Source of the DNA: Pectobacterium aroidearum | GTDB lineage: Bacteria > Pseudomonadota > Gammaproteobacteria > Enterobacterales > Enterobacteriaceae | Direction: 5' to 3' | DNA length: 64,000 bases | Assembly (NCBI RefSeq): GCF_041228105.1 | Contig: NZ_CP166097.1 | Coordinates: 4,464,001 to 4,528,000, forward strand | Part shown: piece by piece, positions 43,156 through 52,148 of the stretch | Layout of the letters: each line of letters starts with the position of its first letter | Position numbering within the stretch: position 1 is the stretch's first letter | The notes under the pieces: model-generated | Told to the model about the DNA's origin: nothing | What the model saw: the letters and a program-made list of their open reading frames with translations, nothing else | Databases searched by the model: none | Made by a program: the position numbers and the translations under genes

Positions 43156-43841
43156 CCATTTTCCCCTTGTTGCAGGATGACTGGCATTTGACCTTGACCA
43201 TAACGCGCCCACAATCCCTGATCATGATTGAGCGTTATCTGTCGGTTTCTGACTCTCTCAACAGGAATACTATGGCTGACTGCCCACTGTCGGACTGTTT
43301 CGTCTTTTCCGTCACTCCCAACCAAATAAATATCTACCTCTCGGTTATCAGCCAGAACAGCCGCTAATCGGGTATCGCAACGGGTACAGTTATCGCGAAC
43401 AAATAATGCCAGCCGACCATCAGTATCATGAGCGATGCCGGCAGCGTTACCCATGTTTACAGAGAGAGCATTAGGGTACAGGCGGTTCCAGGCAGCATTC
43501 ACTTCACGCTGAAAAGCCAGTTCTTTTTCCGTACGTTGATACTCTTCTTTAACCCAAAGCTCAGCCATACGACGTCGTTCCGCTGAACTATCACTTTCGA
43601 TCCCTAGGGTCGTCAGCGGATCCAAGCCTGGGGATTGTATTCCACGCTTACCTTGCTTGAGTTGTTGGTATTTTTCCCATTCAGAATGGCTCAGCCCCCA
43701 CCGCTGTGCTTCCTGCTCAGTTTCTTTGATCTGAATATCACGCTGTTGCAGTTCTTTTTGTTGCACTGGCCCTGGAAGAGCCGCATGAGAAAGGGAATAA
43801 ACAAAAAATAAACTCAAAATAGCAATGCTACATTTTTTCAT
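43134..43841 (-). CDS. ICE conjugation protein TIGR03759
   Basis: 235 residues with a signal peptide (residues 1-20). RWGLSHSEWEKYQQLKQG near residue 47 and a thioredoxin-like C-terminus with DNCTRCDTRLAAVLAD (CTRC) and VPVERVRN are family features. A periplasmic redox- or chaperone-like role is inferred. Its end overlaps the transglycosylase gene by 22 bases. Confidence 0.87.
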   Translation of the reverse strand: MKKCSIAILSLFFVYSLSHAALPGPVQQKELQQRDIQIKETEQEAQRWGLSHSEWEKYQQLKQGKRGIQSPGLDPLTTLGIESDSSAERRRMAELWVKEEYQRTEKELAFQREVNAAWNRLYPNALSVNMGNAAGIAHDTDGRLALFVRDNCTRCDTRLAAVLADNREVDIYLVGSDGKDETVRQWAVSHSIPVERVRNRQITLNHDQGLWARYGQGQMPVILQQGENGWQIAAF

Positions 43842-43849
43842 AGGGTGTC

Positions 43850-44671
43850 CTATTGAACTGAAAGGCGCTGTTGACTGCCGCCGACGGAAAATATCGCTTC
43901 ATGGCCCTGCATATCTCGTAGTGTCCATCCCCATGCAGAATCGCCCACTGCAACCAATTGCATTTCTGATAGCGTTGTTGCGCCACGACGCATAACTACG
44001 GCGTACCTTTGCCCTCCCCTCTGTTCAATGCCCGTCAGAATAAACGGTGCAGCCAGTGGCACACTTTTGGCTGACCGTATCGACTTTTTTGACTTAGCAG
44101 GGGAATTAGCAGGCCGAGATTGAGAGCTGGCTGCACTAGAAGGAGGCTCAGCATTTTTCTTCTCAAATGCTTCCTTTAGCTGACTTAGAGCATCAAGACG
44201 TAATAGCGACTGATTGAAAGCTGACTTCAATTCAATGAATCGGTTATCGTCCTGCACCAGTTGCTGACGAATGTCCTCATTTTCTTTCGATAACGATGCA
44301 ACATTCCTATCAACCCGGGAAGAAAGATCCTGCATACCCGCATCGAGTTTTTCATTAGTTGCAAAGCGTAAATCCTGCTCTGCCACATATTTTTCCAACT
44401 CAGTAACAGAAACCGACAATTGATTGAGCTGGCCGCTACGGAGCGTGGCTTCAAGAGAGTTAAGACGTATATCCATCTCACTCATTTGCAGGTAAAAAAT
44501 CACACAGAGAATAGATGGAACAGCAGTTCCCAACCCCAGGAATGTGTATAAAACAGGTTTAACTAAAGTGCGGCGCCCCCAAGAAGTCGTTTTGGCGCGC
44601 GGCGCATCATCATTGGGTGACGACGCTGTACCAGGAAATATCTCAGTAGCCACTGAACAAAGCCCTTTCAA
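43850..44671 (-). CDS. Coiled-coil membrane protein next to the pilus locus
   Basis: 273 residues. One membrane helix at about 40-60, a long coiled coil from 62 to 165 and a basic Ser-rich linker. The C-terminal small beta domain (PFILTGIEQRGGQRYAVVMRRG) is PilP/GspC-like. It lies between rci and the transfer genes. It may be a periplasmic scaffold, but the family is not identified. Confidence 0.65.
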   Translation of the reverse strand: MKGLCSVATEIFPGTASSPNDDAPRAKTTSWGRRTLVKPVLYTFLGLGTAVPSILCVIFYLQMSEMDIRLNSLEATLRSGQLNQLSVSVTELEKYVAEQDLRFATNEKLDAGMQDLSSRVDRNVASLSKENEDIRQQLVQDDNRFIELKSAFNQSLLRLDALSQLKEAFEKKNAEPPSSAASSQSRPANSPAKSKKSIRSAKSVPLAAPFILTGIEQRGGQRYAVVMRRGATTLSEMQLVAVGDSAWGWTLRDMQGHEAIFSVGGSQQRLSVQ

Positions 44672-44757
44672 ATATAATGAGGTATGTACAGTGCTAAATA
44701 CGGAGAAGAATGACGATATTTAACTCAATACCGTCATGTGAAAATTACCAAGTCTTG

Positions 44758-45882
44758 TTACAAGGGACTGATGAGAAGCCTATTAACTGAATTCACAGAT
44801 ACAGGACCAGGAGGGGGGAGCCTTTCGCCATTTTTAGCTGCTATAGCTTGGAACCGTAACAGCTCTACCGATGCGTTCCGTAATGCCTCATCGTGAGTTG
44901 CAGCAGTCACCTCAAGGTCATCAAAATCAGAAAACTTCAGGGTGATCGTACCATCATAAGTGTAAATGTCTGCGGGGTAAGGAATAAATATTGAGGTCAG
45001 TTTTTGTGCCTGCTTTTTGCGAGCATCCAATTTACTGACAAGGTGAGTAGCCCTGAGATGCGTATACCTTTTTAGCATATTCATGGACTTATGCCCCGAT
45101 ATCGCAGCGACCTCCATGACGTTTAATGTCCCCAATTCAAACAACCGGCTAATCGCTTCATGCCTCAAATCATGAAAATGCAGATCATTAATCGATAAGG
45201 ATTGTAATGCGATACGCCAGGCACTTTTAAAGCCACTCGACGTATATGTAAAAACATTCCCCATATCATCACGCCCCAGTTCGCCAATTTCCTTCAAAAC
45301 CAGACGCGCCTTTGAAGACAATGGCACATCACGAGCAGAGCCATTTTTTGTTAACGGCAGGTGAGCAATCCCGAGTCGCAGATCGATATTCTCCCATCGT
45401 AATGACAGTATTTCGCCCTGCCGCATTGCGGTCTCAATGGCCAACCGGAAAATAGCTAATAACTCAGGTTTTTTACCTCTGAAGTAACGTGTCAGACCTC
45501 GTTCTTCTTGTGACGTTAATCGACGCACTCTGCCAGATGAAACCGTGGGTTTTCTTACATGTTCAACTGGATTAATCGTGCATGTTCCCCATTCGACTTT
45601 GGCCAAATTATACAATGCGGAGAGCAACGCAAGCTCAAGACGAACAGTGTTGCCACTGATAGATTTTTTTGTGCGTGGATTAATCTGGGCCAGTCTGTCA
45701 TCTCGATATCCAGCAATATCAACAGATGAAATTTCATCCATATGTCGGTTAGCAAGCGGTGATCTTTTGATAACGTTTATTCGATAAAATTCTTGCAACT
45801 GCCCCCGTTTATAGCGTGAGACAGTAGCGAAATATTTGTCCAGCGCCTTGCTTAATAGCATCTTTTTTATACGTTTTTTCAT
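44758..45882 (-). CDS. rci: Shufflon recombinase Rci
   Basis: A 374-residue tyrosine recombinase with R154 (AMRQGE), HDLR at 237-240, H264 (SGHKS) and Y273 (KRYTHLR). N-terminal [21 protein letters not shown] is very close to Rci of IncI plasmid R64. It inverts DNA between ~19-bp sfx repeats, thus swapping PilV C-termini. The protein carries a long C-terminal extension past residue 290, as in R64, where it acts in repeat binding. The gene lies directly beside the shufflon sites. Confidence 0.92.
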   Translation of the reverse strand: MKKRIKKMLLSKALDKYFATVSRYKRGQLQEFYRINVIKRSPLANRHMDEISSVDIAGYRDDRLAQINPRTKKSISGNTVRLELALLSALYNLAKVEWGTCTINPVEHVRKPTVSSGRVRRLTSQEERGLTRYFRGKKPELLAIFRLAIETAMRQGEILSLRWENIDLRLGIAHLPLTKNGSARDVPLSSKARLVLKEIGELGRDDMGNVFTYTSSGFKSAWRIALQSLSINDLHFHDLRHEAISRLFELGTLNVMEVAAISGHKSMNMLKRYTHLRATHLVSKLDARKKQAQKLTSIFIPYPADIYTYDGTITLKFSDFDDLEVTAATHDEALRNASVELLRFQAIAAKNGERLPPPGPVSVNSVNRLLISPL

Positions 45883-45937
45883 CAGAAATGTCAGTCCCTA
45901 AAATTTAAAAGGGAAGACAATACCGCAGTTTGCCTAA

Positions 45938-46415
45938 TTGCCAATCCGGTGCGTGGAAATCATCTTCCTCTATCCAGCCCGGCACCATCACTATGTGGGG
46001 GACACCCGTCCCTCCCGATGGTTGGCTGGAGCTCAATGGTCAAGTGTTTAACCCTAGTGGAAATCCCGTTCTGGCCAGCCTGTATCCCTCCAGTCAGGTA
46101 CCGGATTTCAGGGGATACTTTCCTCGGGGCTGGGATAATGGTGCTGGCCTTGATACCGATCACGCGCGTTTGCTTTTATCTGAACAAAACGATGCAATTA
46201 GGAACATTACCGGTTCGTTTCAAACGTTCGACTACAACGGCTATTCGCCAACTGGCGTGTTCTCTCACCAATCTAGAAGCGGATCCTCCGTGTCTGGCAC
46301 TCCTCAGGCGTGGAGCCATTCAGTAGTACAAATTGACGCCTCTAGTACTGTTCCTACAGCAGACGAAAATCGACCTAAAAATATCGCTGTGATGTTCATC
46401 ATTAAAGCTGGTTGA
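45938..46415 (+). other. Silent PilV C-terminal cassette A (phage tail-collar type)
   Basis: Open frame without its own start, beginning at the sfx core (TGC CAA TCC GGT) in the same frame as pilV. It encodes 158 residues: [11 protein letters not shown], then a tail-collar-like block with [11 protein letters not shown] and [13 protein letters not shown], and ends FIIKAG. Joined to pilV by inversion it gives about 536 residues. It lacks the frameshift present in the copy now fused to pilV. Confidence 0.8.
45940..45956 (+). repeat. sfx recombination site 1
   Basis: GCCAATCCGGTGCGTGG, plus orientation. Matches the R64-type sfx repeat core. Confidence 0.8.
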
Positions 46416-46432
46416 ACCGCTTGTGAGCACCT

Positions 46433-46651
46433 TGCCAATCCGGTGCCTGGAAAAGTGCTGAAAAATCCAATTTCGGAGGGAGTTATTGGACTAATAATGG
46501 CTGGGATGGCTATTCATGCGTCGCGAATCCAATGACGGGATCGTGCTCATGTCCAACTGACTACACAGCCTATCAACAGTTCCATATTTACATCAGCGGG
46601 TGCTTACCGTGCCAGTCATTTGCCTGCATACGCAACGATGTAATTAAGTAA
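46433..46651 (+). other. Silent PilV C-terminal cassette B (cysteine-rich)
   Basis: From the sfx core an intact frame of 72 codons to TAA at 46649-46651, no internal start. It encodes a cysteine-rich tip (seven Cys, including SCSCPTDYTAYQQFHIYIS and CLPCQSFAC), which is of the short R64-type adhesin variety and unlike the collar cassettes. Joined to pilV it would give about 450 residues. Confidence 0.75.
46434..46450 (+). repeat. sfx recombination site 2
   Basis: GCCAATCCGGTGCCTGG, plus orientation. Differs from site 1 by one base. Confidence 0.8.
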
Positions 46652-46663
46652 ATTAATCACTTT

Positions 46664-46680
46664 GCCAATCCGGTGCGTGG
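46664..46680 (+). repeat. sfx recombination site 3
   Basis: GCCAATCCGGTGCGTGG, plus orientation, at the head of a decayed collar cassette. Confidence 0.75.
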
Positions 46681-47470
46681 AAATCATCTTCCTCTATCCA
46701 GCCCGGCACCATCACTATGTGGGGGACATGGTCCCTCCGAGGGCTGGCTGGAACTCAATGGTCAAGTGTTTAACCCTAGTGGAAATCCCGTTTCAGTAGG
46801 TATTTCCCTCCAGTCAGGTACCGGAACAGGGGATTTTCCTGCAATGTTGATAATGGTGCGAGTGAAATATAAGATCTTTGACAGCAGAATTAAAATAACC
46901 TGAAAAATTAGGGTTGCTATACTGGCAAGCTATCCAGGCGACTGTTTGCCATCCTGGAGGCTCATGATGAAACTCGGGGGGTGTATTTAGGTGTAGTTTT
47001 GCATGGCCTTACCCGTTAACGGGAGGTTTTCAGCTGTTGATCGCATCAATCAACCGGTTATGATGCATCAAGCGATGTTCCCAACAGGCCGGTTGTCAGA
47101 ACACCTCCACAAAATCGCTGTGATGTTCATATTAAAGCTGGTTGCATTATGTGAGCACCTTGCCATCCCTCTGGAAAAAATACGACCAACCCCATGTATA
47201 TGGTCTTAATCGATGTGACATTTGATAGAGCGGGCAGAATGTTCTTCATTCCCTGTCAGGTTGATAGCTGGTTAATCAGCGGTTGGTATCAGGAGACCGA
47301 CTGGCACCATTATCCCATTTTCAAATTGAAAATGTTGTGAATGACCGCTGTGAAATACAAGCAGTTATAAACGGGATTTAACCTATGGGTTAAACAGCCA
47401 TGATGTTCCAGCCTATTAAGGGAAAAGCTCCATAGTGATGGCTTGGGCTGGATCGTGAGGAAGGTGATTT
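46681..47470 (+). pseudogene. Decayed collar-type shufflon cassettes
   Basis: 46681-46835 is a copy of cassette A with small deletions that bring TAA in frame soon after the sfx site. 47000-47160 resembles the end of cassette A (blocks equal to IDASS...FIIKAG) and runs into a degenerate sfx at about 47160-47176. The rest holds no gene. Confidence 0.6.
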
Positions 47471-47486
47471 CCAGGCACCGGATTGG
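47471..47486 (-). repeat. sfx recombination site 4
   Basis: Minus-strand CCAATCCGGTGCCTGG. It opens a heavily degenerate collar cassette read leftwards. A ~60-bp inverted copy of 46376-46433 adjoins it at 47480-47540. Confidence 0.65.
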
Positions 47487-47665
47487 TTTTGCATCAAGGT
47501 GCTCACAAGCGGTTCAACCAGCTTTAATGATGAACATCACAGCGATATTTAGGATTTTTTCTCGAACAACCTCAACCAGCTTTAGGACTGAACTCAGATG
47601 GATCAATTTGTTACTCAATGCTCCTTGCTGACCTGAGTTAGACAGCGTAAGGCCCGCCGTAACTA

Positions 47666-49120
47666 CTAGAATACCGCCAGTTGGAATAGCCTCCAGTCGA
47701 ATTGAAACTCGGTACCGGTAATGTTCCCTAATTCAGATATTGCTTGCAGATAAAAGCAAACGCGCGGGGTATCAATTCCAGCACCATTATCCCAGCCCCG
47801 AGGAAAGTATCCCCTGAAATCCGGTACCTGACTGGAGGGATACAGGCTGGCCAGAACGGGATTTCCACTAGGGTTAAACACTTGACCATTGAGTTCCAGC
47901 CAACCATCGGGAGGGACGGGTGTCCCCCACATAGTGATGGTGCCGGGCTGGATAGAGGAAGATGATTTCCACGCACCGGATTGGCAAGTAAGTATGGCTC
48001 CAGTGCTATCATGGCCTATCAGGCCAGTGGTATCACTGATTGATGTCAGTCCCAGCGTCACCGCATCACAGGAATCGCCCGAAACAACAACTGTCTTTTG
48101 ATACAAAAATTGGTCAGCAATAACCAACTTACCAGCACTGACATCAGCAGCAGCACTAACGCTTTTTTCTGAACTAATGTCGCCTTCAGCATTAATCCCT
48201 GCATTGAGCTCCGCGCGCTTTTTGTCATTATTCCATTTGAGCCAGGCCTCAATATCATTCCCATTGCGCCAACCAAAAAAGCCATTGCTCTCCAATGCCA
48301 CAAATCTTGCGGCATTTACTTCATTTGCGTTGACCTGTTCAGCATTGTTCAGGTTGTTCGAGTTCATATCGATAGCAGTATTCATCTGGTTATATTCCGG
48401 ATGCGCATCACTACTAAATCGGTACAGACGATCGCTTTCTTTGTTAAGGCCTCCAATCACACCGCCGCTAATGGCTACAGCGATATGCCCTGGTTCCGCA
48501 GTTAACCCAAACGGCGTTACAGGAAGTGACCAGGAAAGCTCAGCACCATAAGCGGTATCTGCCTGCCCACCGAGTTCAGTTAACGATGGATCGCTGATAA
48601 ATCCCCCCATCCCATCAATCAACTGTGCAATACGACGAACGGCGCCCTCATCCAACGCGTCACCGCCTGTTGTCACCATCAGGGCTTCAAGTGATGGTTT
48701 AACTGACCCACTGAGTGTTCTAGCCCTGACCCCGAAACGATAGACTTGCCTGTCCACCGTCGTTGTACCCATCCCGTCATCCAGATATCCGGCATCAATC
48801 AACGTCTGAGCAGTGAAAGGCTGTGGCAAGGGTGTAGACGTTCCCGTAGTACAGGAGGCAGGCGCCAACTGACATAAATAAGCATCATGTTTATCAGATA
48901 CATACTTACCTGCAGCCTGGGAGACTTTACTCGCGTGACGAGCCACAGTCTGATAGTGCAGCTCAGTCACGTAGTTACTGATCACCTGCGTTACAAGACC
49001 AATCAACGCAATAAAAACAAGCACACCGATGATCGAATCTTTGATTAAGCTACCGCGGGCGGGCTGGCGTCGGATAAAGCGGCTCAAAAAGCCCTGTGAT
49101 GACTGGATTATCGAAAACAT
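47666..49120 (-). CDS. pilV: Minor pilin adhesin PilV with shufflon-determined C-terminus
   Basis: 484 residues in the present orientation. It has a prepilin-like N-terminus with the cleavage site ARG-S before a hydrophobic helix (residues 24-50). A constant region runs to residue 378, and then the sfx codons CQSGAW. The following collar block is interrupted: compared with cassette A, a small deletion after GAG(I/L)DT shifts the frame and the protein ends early in an unrelated 36-residue tail. PilV sits at the thin-pilus tip and selects recipients. The current form is probably impaired and inversion would repair it. Confidence 0.9.
   Translation of the reverse strand: MFSIIQSSQGFLSRFIRRQPARGSLIKDSIIGVLVFIALIGLVTQVISNYVTELHYQTVARHASKVSQAAGKYVSDKHDAYLCQLAPASCTTGTSTPLPQPFTAQTLIDAGYLDDGMGTTTVDRQVYRFGVRARTLSGSVKPSLEALMVTTGGDALDEGAVRRIAQLIDGMGGFISDPSLTELGGQADTAYGAELSWSLPVTPFGLTAEPGHIAVAISGGVIGGLNKESDRLYRFSSDAHPEYNQMNTAIDMNSNNLNNAEQVNANEVNAARFVALESNGFFGWRNGNDIEAWLKWNNDKKRAELNAGINAEGDISSEKSVSAAADVSAGKLVIADQFLYQKTVVVSGDSCDAVTLGLTSISDTTGLIGHDSTGAILTCQSGAWKSSSSIQPGTITMWGTPVPPDGWLELNGQVFNPSGNPVLASLYPSSQVPDFRGYFPRGWDNGAGIDTPRVCFYLQAISELGNITGTEFQFDWRLFQLAVF
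47969..47985 (-). repeat. sfx recombination site joined to pilV
   Basis: Minus-strand GCCAATCCGGTGCGTGG inside the pilV frame. This is the fixed site; recombination with any plus-oriented site swaps the C-terminus. Confidence 0.82.
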
Positions 49121-49133
49121 AAGGCAACCTCTA

Positions 49134-49787
49134 TCAGTGCCAGAGCGTAAACATCCAACGGTCCGTTAACCGTTGGATGTCCGTCGTAAAAGGAATAAGC
49201 AGCCCCCCAAATCCTGCCATCCAGGGGCCAATCGGCGTATGATCGCGTCTGGTCAGTTGCATCGTCAGCGCACCAGTAACCAGAGACACAAACAGAATAA
49301 CGCTGCCTGCAACTCCGCCCCAGGCGCTCAATACCAGCCACAGCATGATGTCTCCCCGCCCGGGTAGAAGAGCGGACAGCGACGGTCGGACAATAACAGC
49401 AATAAGCGCAGCCACCACAACCACGGCAGACATCACCATCACCGGCTGAATGATGTAGGTTGGCAACGGTGAGTAATTCAGCGCAAGAAAAAACAGCGGG
49501 ACGGTATAACTCTCAGGTAGCCATTCCCTTTCCACATCAGCCACAGCACAGGCAAGCAGACCCGCCTGCATCACCAGTAGCAACAGAGAGCCGGACTCAT
49601 GAACATAAAGTGATACCAGACTGGCAAGCCAGAACGGAATAACGAGCAACAACAAGGTCATTCCGTTCAGCACCCGTGTAGGTTGCAGCGCCAAAAAACG
49701 CTCTATCCAGCGAACATGCTGGCAAGCCAGCCAGGCGACCATCGTCAATACAACGAAAAGTAACGGGGCTAAAATGAATAGACTCAT
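49134..49787 (-). CDS. pilU: Prepilin peptidase PilU
   Basis: 217 residues with several hydrophobic helices. The aspartates in ADVEREWLP (about residue 84) and GRGDIML (GxGD, about 141) fit the two catalytic Asp of type IV prepilin peptidases. It cleaves PilS and PilV prepilins. The N-terminal methylase cysteine domain is absent, as in IncI PilU. It overlaps pilT by four bases. Confidence 0.87.
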   Translation of the reverse strand: MSLFILAPLLFVVLTMVAWLACQHVRWIERFLALQPTRVLNGMTLLLLVIPFWLASLVSLYVHESGSLLLLVMQAGLLACAVADVEREWLPESYTVPLFFLALNYSPLPTYIIQPVMVMSAVVVVAALIAVIVRPSLSALLPGRGDIMLWLVLSAWGGVAGSVILFVSLVTGALTMQLTRRDHTPIGPWMAGFGGLLIPFTTDIQRLTDRWMFTLWH

Positions 49788-50311
49788 TTCAGTACGATAC
49801 CCCGCCGTTCGCGTAACAACCGTTTATAGCGTTCCCAGATGAGGTTGGCGTATTTCTCACGCAGCCGGTGGCGCTTATCGCCGAACCCCGCGTTGTAACT
49901 GCCCAGGCAGTTCCAGCTCACACCACACACCTGGAAATGGGATGCCAACAATCGGGTACCAATCTGAATATTCAGGCACGGCTTATCCAGCAAATCCTGC
50001 ACTGTCGCGATAATGCCCTCCCGGATCAGTTTTGGTACATTCCCCGAGTTAACCATCATCAGACCGTAATCCGCACTACCATCCGAGTTGCTGCGGTTGA
50101 CGGCTTGCGGATTAAAGCTGCTTTCCTGCTCCATCACCGCCTCAATCAACAACGCGTCGATGAAATACTTCACACTTGCCGCATTAATGCAGACCAGCCA
50201 GGGCTGCACCGTATATTTCACCGGCGTATTTCCCTGAGCAACGCTGTTGCCTGGGAAATACGCCAGCAAGATAACAGTGATAAGCAGCAACACGTTGGCC
50301 ATGATTATCAT
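49784..50311 (-). CDS. pilT: Lytic transglycosylase PilT (thin-pilus type)
   Basis: 175 residues, signal peptide to about residue 25. AVMEQESSFNPQAVN holds the SLT catalytic Glu, YGLMMVNSGNVP and CLGSYNAGFG complete the fold. Despite its name this is not the twitching ATPase; in thin-pilus operons pilT encodes a peptidoglycan hydrolase. Start overlaps the end of pilS. Confidence 0.88.
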   Translation of the reverse strand: MIIMANVLLLITVILLAYFPGNSVAQGNTPVKYTVQPWLVCINAASVKYFIDALLIEAVMEQESSFNPQAVNRSNSDGSADYGLMMVNSGNVPKLIREGIIATVQDLLDKPCLNIQIGTRLLASHFQVCGVSWNCLGSYNAGFGDKRHRLREKYANLIWERYKRLLRERRGIVLK

Positions 50312-50913
50312 TAACGCGACGTGGTAAGAATCAATGTCTTGTCACCACCATCACACTGGGTACCAATCAGCGTCGCCGCCGTTGATGTGCCGGTGGTGAC
50401 ATTTGCTGTCAGCATCGCCGTACTACCAATGGTGACGGAATAGATTGATTCCCCGGCATTCAGGAACATTTGCGCCAGATCACCACACCCCCCTTCCGAT
50501 ACCCCCGTTAACGTCAATGCAACTGAGTTGTTGAAGGGTGAACCATTTGTTCTGGCAGGAGCCAGGGCATACGTTCCGCCATAACGGTTGTAATAAACAT
50601 CGCCGGTGCGATCGACCGAGTTTGGAACACCATTGACCGCCCGCAGGGTTGCCATCGATGCACCGGTATACCCGGCCCGGCTCTTCAGCTTGCGGGACTG
50701 CTCCAGCATGGTTGTGACTTCAGTTTGTGTAGCACTGTTCTGATACAATCCCCACAGAAAAGTACCCAACTGAAAAACCAGAATAATGACCGCAGCAATG
50801 ACCACCACGGCGATAATTGCATCTTTCAAATTACCTCCCCGTGCAGGGCTGATAAGCCACTTCGCGATACCAGTTTTACGGCGGGACGTAATCAGAGACG
50901 TTTCCATTTCCAT
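50311..50913 (-). CDS. pilS: Major type IVB prepilin PilS
   Basis: 200 residues. Leader of about 26 residues ending in PARGG, with the mature protein starting NLKDAIIAVVVIAAVIILVFQLG, the usual hydrophobic pilin helix (N replaces the common Phe/Trp). A pair of cysteines (GGCGD and GTQCDGG) near the C-terminus should form the pilin disulfide loop. Confidence 0.9.
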   Translation of the reverse strand: MEMETSLITSRRKTGIAKWLISPARGGNLKDAIIAVVVIAAVIILVFQLGTFLWGLYQNSATQTEVTTMLEQSRKLKSRAGYTGASMATLRAVNGVPNSVDRTGDVYYNRYGGTYALAPARTNGSPFNNSVALTLTGVSEGGCGDLAQMFLNAGESIYSVTIGSTAMLTANVTTGTSTAATLIGTQCDGGDKTLILTTSR

Positions 50914-50969
50914 TCAATAACCTCTTGATAAATAACTAGCGTTAAAAAAATATAATGTAGTGATACGGG

Positions 50970-52148
50970 TCAAACCCCTTGAGAACTCAAGGTCATCGTC
51001 AGTCCGACCACAGCGAACATGACGTAAATCAGAAAAGCGCCGATCACGCTCCCCAGACCAAAGGTCAGCCAGTTACTCAGTGACCGAATACGCTCCAGTG
51101 CGACAGGCATTTGCTCCTGCCCCCAGTCATTGAGCACATCAGCAATATCCCGGCTGGCGCCGGCACGACTAAGAAAGATGGCACTTTCCCTGGAAGGGAA
51201 GTTGTAGCCACTTTCATAGAGCGCCAACCCCAGATTGCGGCCACTGCGCACACGGAAAGCCGCAGCATCAAGGCGCGCGACAAGCCACAGAGAGGCGTGC
51301 TTACTGAGCGTATTCAGGACGTCCAGCGGCAACATGCCCGCCTTCAGCAACGAACCGGCACTGAGCATAAATAGCGCCCCTTGCAAGGTGGCGTAGATCG
51401 ACCAGGGAGGAATAAACTCAAGAAAGCGGCGACGGATAATGCCCCCACGCTTCGGAATAGTGTGGATAATGCGGAAAGTGATCATACCGATGACAAAACA
51501 CAGAACGGCTCCGTGCTCTTGTATCCCGTGGCTGACACTGTTCAATATGATGATATGCAACGTCCAGCGCTCCTCTGGGATCAGTTTGGACATTGCCGGC
51601 AACAGATGTTGTGATACGCCGTAGAGTATCCCGGGTACAGAGCACAGAACCAGGCCCATCTGGCCCAATGCAGGGACCATCGCACTGCGTATTTGCTGAA
51701 TATATTTAAGCAGGCTGATAGATTGGGCTAATGCCTCAGACATATTGCCCGAGACATTACCCACCCGAAAAAGCACAGCTTCTAGTGGCGAGCACCAGGC
51801 TGCCAGAACATCTTCCGGTGTCGCTATCTGATCGCGGGGGCCGGGCAGATTCATCTCCCCGAATGTGCGTTTGCTAACCGCATCACTCAATTGCTGGCAC
51901 AGCAGGCTACCGCGATTACGCCGTTTTCCGTTATCGCTGTAGATATCCCGCATAATGTCGAACACTTCTGCCGGCGGCATCCCCATACGCCAGAATGTGC
52001 GCACCATCTGCCAAAACTTAATTCGTTCCGTCAGCCAAAACGTCCGGCGCATCATCGGCGGCCAAGTTACAGAGAGGATCAGCAAAATCCCTAAGACCAG
52101 CAGCACACAGAAGATGACTATCAGTAATGTCACCATAGCTAGACGCAC
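50970..52148 (-). CDS. pilR: Pilus inner-membrane platform protein PilR
   Basis: 392 residues, GspF/PilC type with two repeats and membrane helices at about 5-28, 165-185, 210-230 and 360-385. It overlaps pilQ by 10 bases. It is the inner-membrane base on which PilQ drives pilin assembly. Confidence 0.87.
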   Translation of the reverse strand: MRLAMVTLLIVIFCVLLVLGILLILSVTWPPMMRRTFWLTERIKFWQMVRTFWRMGMPPAEVFDIMRDIYSDNGKRRNRGSLLCQQLSDAVSKRTFGEMNLPGPRDQIATPEDVLAAWCSPLEAVLFRVGNVSGNMSEALAQSISLLKYIQQIRSAMVPALGQMGLVLCSVPGILYGVSQHLLPAMSKLIPEERWTLHIIILNSVSHGIQEHGAVLCFVIGMITFRIIHTIPKRGGIIRRRFLEFIPPWSIYATLQGALFMLSAGSLLKAGMLPLDVLNTLSKHASLWLVARLDAAAFRVRSGRNLGLALYESGYNFPSRESAIFLSRAGASRDIADVLNDWGQEQMPVALERIRSLSNWLTFGLGSVIGAFLIYVMFAVVGLTMTLSSQGV

